Shown: piece after piece, positions 55,664-64,000 of the stretch
Position numbering within the stretch: position 1 is the first letter of the stretch
How the letters are laid out: every line of letters starts with the position of its first letter
Assembly (NCBI GenBank): GCA_905221605.1
Contig: CAJNDS010002202.1
Location: 1,339,379-1,403,378, forward strand
Direction: 5' to 3'
Source: Symbiodinium natans
Taxonomy: Eukaryota > Sar > Dinophyceae > Suessiales > Symbiodiniaceae
Length of the DNA: 64,000 nucleotides
The notes under the pieces: generated by a model
Database searches by the model: none
What the model was told of the DNA's origin: nothing
The model's input: the letters and a program-made list of their open reading frames with translations, nothing else
Program-made: the position numbers and the translations under genes

Positions 55664-58416
55664 ATGACCCAACTTGGGCGCTCAGTGCTGTCCTTGTTGG
55701 TGGCCGCGGCCCTTCTGCCCGGTGCAGCTGGACAAGGTGCCGGAGGCGGCGGAGCAGGCGGAGCAGGCGGAGCAGGCGGAGCAGGCGGAGCAGGCGGAGC
55801 AGGCGGAGCAGGCGGAGCAGGCGGAGAAGGCGGAGCAGGCGGAGCAGGCGGAGCAGGCGGAGAAGGTGGAGCAGGCGGAGCAGGCGGAGCAGGCGGAGCA
55901 GGCGGAGCAGGCGGAGCAGGCGGAGAAGGTGGAGCAGGCGGAGGCGGCGGAACAGGTGGAGCAGGCGGAGGCGGAGGGGTTGCGTTGACGGAGCCACACA
56001 TCACCATCAATGCCGACGTGGAGTGCAGGACGAACGTGAACGGCCCGCAGACCATCACCGGCTACATTTACTGCGACAACTACTTTGAGTTTTGGTTCAA
56101 TGGAGTTCTCGTGAAGAAGGACCCGATGACGTTCACGCCGCACAACGCGGTCTCCGTCTCCTTCGAATGGGACGGCGTTTCCGACAAGGAATACGCGATC
56201 ATGTGTATGGACTACGCGAGCAGCTCCGGGTACGAGTATGTCGAGACCTCGAACCCAGGCCTCGGTGACGGTGCGCTCATGGCGGAGTTCTCGGATGGCA
56301 CCGTGACCGGCGCTGCCTGGGATGTCTTCGTGCTGACGCACGGGCCTACCGACGCGTCCATTGCGGCAGGCTGCAGCAGCAGCAACCTGGCACCATGTGC
56401 GGTCACTTCGGTGGCAGAGCCTGCAGGATGGATGGCTGGTGGCTACCAGGCCAGCGGTGGCTGGGTGTCAGCGACCGAGTACACCGCCCAGCAGACGGGT
56501 TGGGGGAGGACCCCGACCTGGGACGCGGCCAGGAGTTGCTGCGGCACGGCCACAAGCCCGGCAACTCAGCAAACGCTGACCAACAATGGCGGATGCTCCG
56601 TGAATTACGACAGCACCGACCCGGCCGGGGGGGTTGCTGTTACAGTAGCGGCAGATGAGTGCTTGGATCCGATGGCCTTCTTGTCAGAGACGAGGTCGAA
56701 GATGATCTGGTCTTCCGACTTGGAGCGGGACAACAAGCTCCTGTTCCGTATCACCGTTCCTGCCGATGCGTCGACGGTGGTGCAATGCCCTACGTGCAGC
56801 GCACCAACGGTCGACCAAAGCACACAACGAGTGCGCAAGGAGTTGCGGACGCTGAGCGCAGCAGAGTGGAAGAAGGTGACAGACGCCATGTGGGTCATGA
56901 AGAACACGGCGCAGGCGGCCGGTGTCGCAACATATGGCCAGGCGTTCCGTACCTATGACTACTTCCCGGCCAAGCACGCCGCGGCGTATTCTGATGTGCG
57001 TGGCGACCAGGCTCACTTCGGCCCTCAGTTCATGACTTGGCACAGCGCCTTCGTCTTGGAATTCGAGAATGCGTTGCTTAGTGTGGACAGCACGATTGGT
57101 GCTTTGCCATACTGGGACTCCACGGTGACCTCTCCGTCCATCTTCTCGGAGACCTACTTCGGAAGTGCTCCTGGCACGGGGTCCGACTCTCAAGTTGTCG
57201 ACGGTGCCTTCGCGAACTGGTGGATCAAGGCTGGCTTTTCCTTGTCAGACTACAACCCTACCGGCAGCTCTCCGCCCACCGGAATGCTGCGGGGGCCCAC
57301 CAACAACAACGCGAACAGCATGATGACACGCTACGGCTCGAGCACTTATTCGTACCCCGCCAACGACTTCTGGATCTGCGCGAACTTGGATGGGTTTTGG
57401 AATGACTGGTACAAGTGCATCGAGGGCGATGCGACTGTCAGCGGGAGCTTTCACGGAGGACCACATGGGCAGGCGCGCAGTGTGTAGGGGACGTTCGAGG
57501 GTGTAGTTCCCGTAGTTCCCACCAGTAACGGCTTGGCGTGTACACCCAAAGAAGCGCAGGAACCCTCCTGAACCCTGCTAACGCTAGCCTTCAGGTGGGC
57601 GGCAGCTCGGGCGGCAACAGCGGGGACTTCGAGGACCCGGTCACGTCGCCGAATGACCCCCTCTTCATGTTCCATCACGCGAACGTGGACCGCAGCATGC
57701 GCTGGTGGATGCTGAAGAATGAAGCCAAGCGCAGCACCTTCTACGGCTTTCCCGCAGCGAACGCCGAAGGCATTCGCGAGAACACCGGGAAGAGCTACTA
57801 TGGGCAGAACCTCCTGGACGTGATGTCAAGCACGTGGGGCTTCACCGTTGCCGACCTTGGCTTCTCCAGTGCTGCCACTGGCTTCCAGACCAATGCGGAC
57901 CTGCTTTGCCACAACGGTCCCTCCACAAGTGCCTACACCTATGACACGGAGGTGGCCTGCTCTGGAGGAAGCCAAGCTGCTTGTTCGGCAGTTTGGGGTG
58001 ATACCACGACGCAGGCCGGGACGACGGCCGGGACGACGCAGGCCGGGACGACCGCCCAGACGACGCAGGCCGGGACGACAGCCGACACGACACAGGGCGG
58101 GACGACGGCCGGGACGACGCAGGGCGGGACGACGGCCGGGACGACGCAGGGCGGGACGACAGCCGAGACGACGCAGACTGGGACGACTGCCCAGACGACG
58201 CTGGCCGAGACGACAGCCGAGACGACGCAGGCCGGAACGACGGCCCAGACGACGCAGGGCTGGACGCTTGCCGAGACGACGCAGGCCGGGACGACAGCGA
58301 CGACACAGGCCGGGACGACAGCCGAGAAGACCATGGCCGACCTTAGCAACACGGGCTACCGACGGCACACGGCCACAGTCCTGATGACGACCTTCCTTGC
58401 TGCCGCCAGCTCATGA
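55664..58416 (+). CDS. Tyrosinase T3 (A-type), secreted copper oxidase
   Basis: Exons 55664-57472 and 57595-58416, about 876 residues. It has the same signal peptide and long Gly/Ala/Glu linker as T1 and a long Thr-rich tail, slightly shorter than T1's. Copper-site histidines and LPYWD are intact. It lacks four residues (YTGS) present in the other copies in the segment after NPTGSSP, near 57265. The intron starts GC and holds a TGTGTAC variant shared with T4. It groups with T1 by exons. Confidence 0.92.
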
Positions 58417-60517
58417 ATCACTCGTCAGGCTAACATTTTTTAAGATCACTAAACGTATGAATCGCTCGTCAGGGTAACATTCCAAGTCGGCGAGGGTGGA
58501 GATCACCCTGCAAAAAGGCACGTGTTTCCCCTCCCCGGCTTCTCACTGCTTCTATGTCTAGGAGCAACGAAGTTGCGCAATCCGCCGTCGCCTTTTTGAC
58601 ATGCTTTTCCCGAAGCCCAGGGCCTGGGTTAATCCACCCATTTCCAGTCCTGGCAGGGCCTCTCCTGTCATGTCGGCGAGTCTCCTTTGATGCGAGCAGG
58701 TTCCTGCGCAGCAAAAAAGGCCTGCCAGCCAGACCTGGGCCACTGCACTGAACCAGGTATTATGTCAGAACTATTATTATGGTATTGACTTCGGCAGCTG
58801 CGCGCAACAGTGTAAAAGTGACGTGAGAGAGGCGCCTCCCCAAAAAGGCCCAGACCAGGGCTTCCGCACGCTGAAGCTGAGTACTTCGGCTGCGGATGCT
58901 GTACAGTAGGCGCCTCTTCTCGTGGGTTTCTGTCGGCAGAATGCAAAGATCGGTTCTGAGTTCTTTTATCCGACTCAGAATCTCGCAAGGTTCTTGATGT
59001 TGGGGTCTGCTCACTGCTCATGGCCTGGTTAATCCACCAACATCCAGTCCATGGGAGGGCCCCTCGTGTCTGTCGGCGAACCTCCTTTGATGTGAGCAGA
59101 AAGGATCCTCGCGAAAAAGAGCCTGCACAGAACCAGCTTGGTTTCCTGAGTCGTGTCATGAGTCGTTTCATGGACTTCTGTAGCTGCGCGCAAGAGTGGT
59201 GTACTCCCTAGTAGTAGAGTAGGTAACCTTTAACCCTTTCTGGGGTAATGTAATCCCTTTATAATCCCAAAGGTTAACCTTTAGTTCCCCCAGGTTACTG
59301 GATTAGGGTTTAGGGTTTAGGGTTTAGGGTTTAGGGTTTAGGGTGTACTCCTCTCAGCTCCTGAGGCATACACCTGCTCTCCGCAGGGCCACGCTCCAGG
59401 CCGCTCTAGACCGCTGCACGCACCTCAGCCTCTCCTGTTTCTTGTGCTCGTCACATACAAATTGGCATTACAACCCTCATAAAGTTGCATGCGAGACCTA
59501 GATGGTCTGTTGTCCGGCTGCTGCGAGACCTAGATGGTCTGTCGTCCGGCTGATTCGGAATGTGCTCTTCAACTACCCCGAAGAGTCCCAAGAACAGGAA
59601 CAGTAATCCGTCAGGAGAAGCAGCTGTGGCTCGCTGTGGCAAGACTCACAATCATCACGCTACAGCAGGCTATCAGGTAAGGAGTAAGCAATTTGCGAAA
59701 TGAGCAGTCAGGTCAGGAACTACTGGTTGTTGAACAACCAGGCAAGAACAGAAACACCGAGACCAGTCAGCAGATGTACGTTTTTTGCCGGATTTCAGCC
59801 GCGTGTCTATCTGATTCTGCAGCGGAGGATAGCCACGCTTAGAGTCGCCGTGCTGCGAGGAGGGTGTCCGGTGAGGGTTTGGGCATACACTGGAGCCCTT
59901 TCACTGGAGGCCTTTCCACTGAACGAGTCCATGACAGCAAAGGGGAGGCGCAGGGGGGTAAGGGGTAGGGGTCGTGGGGCAGAGGGTGGGGGGGTGCAGG
60001 GTTCAAAGGTGGTTGGATCCATGCAGGTGGGAGAGGGAGAGGGAGGCAGGGTGAGGGAGGGGAAGACGAATCACAGGACAGGGCAGGCGGGCAGGGGGGC
60101 TGGGGGTTGGGTAGAAGGGGGCGGATGCTGGCTTGGTGGGAAGGGAAGGGGTTAGGGGGATGAAGGGGGCCAGTGCCAGACGCAACCAGTTTTCTTTTTA
60201 TTTTCTCGGTCGGCGGATGATAATGCCTGTTTGCCGGAACTTGGAGGTAGGGTTCTGAATGTGTGGATGAACTCGAGAGGAACTCTTGGGCCGCCGCGCC
60301 GCGAGAAACCGAGGCGTGGTTCTGGGGCTTGCCGCGGATTTCTGTGGGCAGTTTGCAAGCCAACGTGCTGAGTGTGCGAGAGTTGTCCACAGCTGTGAAG
60401 ACCTCAAAGGTCCTCTCTAAAAGCTGACTTGTAATCAGCAATTCGCGGCCCTGTCTTCCCAGTTTCGAGTGATATAGCAGTGTCCTCTCAGTGTCAGCTC
60501 TCGTCTCTATTCTTGCA
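58417..60517. other. T3-T4 intergenic spacer
   Basis: Near-identical to the T1-T2 spacer, including a TTTAGGG block (59303-59346, one unit longer), the doubled GCGAGACCTAGATGGTCTG and the G-rich stretch (59940-60165). No gene. Confidence 0.75.
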
Positions 60518-62868
60518 ATGATCCAACTTGGGCGCTCGGTGCTGTCTTTGTTGGTGGCCGCGGCCCTTCTGCCCGGTGTAGTGGGACAAGGTGGCGGAGG
60601 CGGCGGAGGAGGCGGAGGAGGCGGAGGCGGCGGAGGCGGCGGGGGTGGCGGAGGTGGCGGAGGCGGAGGGGTTGCGTTGACAGAGCCACACATCACCATC
60701 AATGCCGACGTGGAGTGCAGGACGAACGTGAACGGCCCGCAGACCATCACCGGCTACATTTACTGCGACAACTACTTTGAGTTTTGGTTCAATGGAGTTC
60801 TCGTGAAGAAGGACCCGATGACGTTCACGCCGCACAACGCGGTCTCCGTCTCGTTCGAATGGGACGGCGTTTCCGACAAGGAATACGCGATCATGTGTAT
60901 GGACTACGCTAGCAGCTCCGGGTACGAGTATGTCGAGACCTCGAACCCAGGCCTTGGCGACGGTGCGCTTATGGCGGAGTTCTCGGATGGCACCGTGACC
61001 GGCGCTGCCTGGAATGTCTTCGTGCTGACGCACGGGCCTACCGACGCGTCCATTGCGGCAGGCTGCAGCAGCAGCAACCTGGCACCATGTGCGGTCACTT
61101 CGGTGGCAGAGCCTGCAGGATGGATGGCTGGTGGCTACCAGGCCAGCGGTGGCTGGGTGTCAGCGACCGAGTACACCGCCCAGCAGACGGGTTGGGGGAG
61201 GACCCCGACTTGGGACGCGGCCAGGAGTTGCTGCGGCACGGCCACAAGCCCGGCAACTCAGCAAACGCTGACCAACAATGGCGGATGCTCCGTCAATTAC
61301 GGCAACTACGACCCGATCGGGGGGGTTGCTGTTACAGTAGCGGAAGATGAGTGCTTGGATCCGATGGCCTTCTTGTCAGAGACGAGGTCGAAGATGATCT
61401 GGTCTTCGGACTTGGAGCGGGACAACAAGCTCCTGTTCCGCATCACCGTTCCTGCCAACGCGTCGACGGTGGTGCAATGCCCTGCGTGCAGTGCACCAAC
61501 GGTCGACCAAAGCACACAACGAGTGCGCAAGGAGTTGCGGACGCTGAGCGCAGCAGATTGGAAGAAGGTGACAGACGCCATGTGGGTCATGAAGAACACG
61601 ACGCAGGCGGCCGGCGTCGCAACATATGGCCAGGCGTTCCGAACCTACGACTACTTCCCGGCCAAGCACGCCGCGGCGTATTCTGATGTGCGGGGCGACC
61701 AGGCTCACTTCGGCCCTCAGTTCATGACTTGGCACAGCGCCTTCGTCTTGGAATTCGAGAATGCGCTGCTTAGTGTGGACAGCACGATTGGTGCTTTGCC
61801 ATACTGGGACTCCACGGTGACCTCTCCGTCCATCTTCTCGGAGACCTACTTCGGAAGTGCTCCTGGCACGGGGTCCGACTCTCAAGTTGTCGACGGTGCC
61901 TTCGCGAACTGGTGGATCAAGGCTGGCTTTTCCTTGTCAGATTACAACCCTACCGGCAGCTCGCCATACACTGGCTCGCCCACCGGAATGCTGCGGGGGC
62001 CCACCAACAACAACGCGAACAGCATGATGACACGCTACGGCTCGAGCACTTATTCGTACCCCACCAACGACTTCTGGATCTGCGCGAACTTGGATGGGTT
62101 TTGGAATGACTGGTACAAGTGCATCGAGGGCGATGCGACTGTCAGCGGGAGCTTTCACGGAGGACCACATGGGCAGGCGCGCAGTAGGTAGGGGACGTTC
62201 GAGGGTGTAGTTCCCGTAGTTCCCACCAGTAACGGCTTGGCGTGTACACCCCAAGAAGCGCAGCCACCCTCCTGAACCCTCCTAACGCTAGCGTTCAGGT
62301 GGGCGGCAGCTCGGGCGGCAACAGCGGCGACTTCGAGGACCCGGTCACGTCGCCGAATGACCCCCTCTTCATGTTCCATCACGCGAACGTGGACCGCAGC
62401 ATGCGCTGGTGGATGCTGAAGAATGAAGCCAAGCGCAGCACCTTCTACGGCTTTCCTGCAGCGAACGCCGAAGGCATTCGTGAGAATTCCGGGAAGAGCT
62501 ACTATGGGCAGAACCTCCTTGACGTGATGTCAAGCACGTGGGGCTTCACCGTTGCCGACCTTGGCTTCTCCAGTGCTTCCACTGGCTTCCAGACCAATGC
62601 GGACCTGCTTTGCCACAACGGTCCCTCCACAAGTGCATACACCTATGACACGGAGGTGGCCTGCTCTGGAGGAAGCCAAGCTGCTTGTTCGGCAGTTTGG
62701 GGTGATACCACGACGCAGGCCGGGACGACGGCCGGGACGACGCAGCCCGGGACGACCGCCGAGACGACGCAGCCCGGGACGACCATGACCGACGTTGCCA
62801 ACACGGGCTACCGACAGCACACAGCCACGGTCTTGATGACAAGCCTCCTCGCGGCCGCCAGCTCATGA
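60518..62868 (+). CDS. Tyrosinase T4 (B-type), secreted copper oxidase
   Basis: Exons 60518-62176 and 62299-62868, about 742 residues, GC-AG intron. Signal peptide and poly-Gly linker as in T2; all copper-site histidines and LPYWD present. It has the shortest Thr-rich tail of the four (TTQAGTTAGTTQPGTTAETTQPG). It differs from T2 at scattered residues (for example GAAWNVF for GAAWDVF). Last copy of the array. Confidence 0.92.
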
Positions 62869-64000
62869 ATCACTCAATTATATTGAATCACTCAACATGT
62901 GAATCAATGACTCATCAAAAAGAATTTTGCAAGTCGGCGAGGGTGGAGATCACGCTGCAAAAAGGCGCGTGTTTCATCCTGTTTCCCCTCCCCGGCTTTT
63001 CACGCCTATGTCTAGGTGAGCAACGAAGTTGCGCCGTCGCCTGTTTGAGTTTCTTCTGTTTGTACAAGTCAAAGCGGCATGAGAGAGGCGCCTCCCCAAA
63101 AAGGCCCAGACGAGGGCTTCCGCACGCTGAAGCTGAGTACTTCGGCTGCGGATGCTGTACAGTGGGCGCCTCTTCTCGTGGGTTCTGCCGGCAGAATGCA
63201 ACGATCGGTTCTGAGTTCTTTTAACCGACTCAGAATTTCGCAAGGTGGGGTCTCTGCCTCTCTCACGGCCTGGTTAATCCACCAACATCCAGTCCATGGG
63301 AGGGCCCCTCGTGTCCACATGTCGGCGAACCTTCTTTGACGTGAGCAGACAGGATCCTCTCGAAAAAGAGCCTGCGCAGAACCAGCTTGGTTTCGTTGAG
63401 TCGTTTCATGAGTCGTTTCACCTGACTTCGGCAGCTGCGCGCAAGAGTGGTGTAGTCCTCGCAGCTCCTGAGGCCTACACCTGCTCTCCGCAGGGCCACG
63501 CTCCCGGCCGCTCTACACCGCTGCACGCGCCTCAGCCTCTCTTGTTGCTTTTGCGCATACACATTGGCAGCATGATTAGTGTACTCAATTGTTATTGTTG
63601 TTGTTCGTATCATCAACAGATTCTAGTGTTGTACTAGTATAGCATTCTGATTCTTCTCTTGCATTCTTGAGCATGTGTTTATGGGGTTGTCATTGAGGGA
63701 AGCTTGCGCATTTTCCAGGCGGCAAGGAGATGTGGGCAGGAAATGCACCAATAACAATTGCCATAAGAATACAATACAAAAAAGAACAAAGTACTATACC
63801 GTAGTACTACAAAAAAAGAAATAGGAACAAAGTACTATATTGTAGTAATACTATAAAAACAATAATATTATAAGGGGGGAGGAAGCTTCTCTACGTTACA
63901 GCCTTGGACCCAGAGGCCTTTGCCCTCGACCCTTTGAACGGATGCTTCCTTTCCTGCGCCCGATCTGAGGTCGCGCGGCAGCCAAGAGGCTGTGGGAGGG
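62869..64000. other. 3-prime flank of the array, then AT-rich sequence
   Basis: 62900-63530 matches the flank after T2 and part of the other spacers; similarity ends near 63540. From 63550 the DNA is AT-rich with a doubled ACAAAGTACTATA motif (63786 and 63829) and A-runs. No gene is visible to the window edge. Confidence 0.65.

Overview
This window looks like nuclear DNA of a dinoflagellate, most likely a symbiodiniacean or relative; I cannot name the genus. The signs are: interstitial arrays of the TTTAGGG telomere-type repeat every few kilobases; intron-rich genes with GC or GA splice donors as well as GT; near-identical genes in tandem arrays; DIRS-type and LINE-type retrotransposons with divergent motifs; and a gene resembling a giant-virus family. 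Nothing looks bacterial: there are no operons, Shine-Dalgarno sites or CRISPR.

Layout. 0.2-1.9 kb: a reverse-strand gene with a multipass membrane half and a leucine-rich-repeat (LRR) half, broken by a frame change. 2.1-7.7 kb: degenerate telomere-like repeats around a broken reverse-strand gene (5.18-5.94 kb) that resembles a giant-virus protein of unknown function. 7.7-15.1 kb: a reverse-strand DIRS-like tyrosine-recombinase retrotransposon with split direct repeats, three small ORFs in a stop/start-overlapping chain and a large Pol. Pol carries reverse transcriptase, RNase H, a methyltransferase-like segment and tyrosine recombinase. 15.2-27.6 kb: mostly noncoding, with telomere-like blocks, an inverted-repeat element at 19.8-20.55 kb, a TTCTA-rich AT island and a 33-bp palindromic tandem array. 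27.8-31.2 kb: a reverse-strand gene for an N-myristoylated ARM-like plus LRR protein in several exons.

32.8-44.8 kb: the most notable gene. It appears to encode a signal peptide, LDL-receptor-A-like cysteine modules, one membrane span and two tandem PARP (ADP-ribosyltransferase) domains, spread over about 12 exons. Several introns begin with the same bases that open the next exon. One intron is essentially a CCCTAAA array. Another is split by a 7.3-kb LINE flanked by a perfect 80-bp direct repeat.

45.5-62.9 kb: four tandem secreted tyrosinase genes (T1-T4) in an A-B-A-B order, each with one GC-AG intron at the same place. A-type genes (T1, T3) have a long Gly/Ala/Glu linker and a long Thr-rich tail; B-type genes (T2, T4) have a poly-Gly linker and a short tail. 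The array looks like a duplicated two-gene unit of about 10 kb, later patched by gene conversion.

The genes do not form one pathway. The membrane-LRR, myristoylated ARM-LRR and LDLa-PARP proteins all suggest membrane-associated recognition or signalling, and the tyrosinases are probably secreted copper oxidases, but no functional link is shown. Exon borders marked as approximate were inferred from protein continuity and splice motifs, without transcript data.
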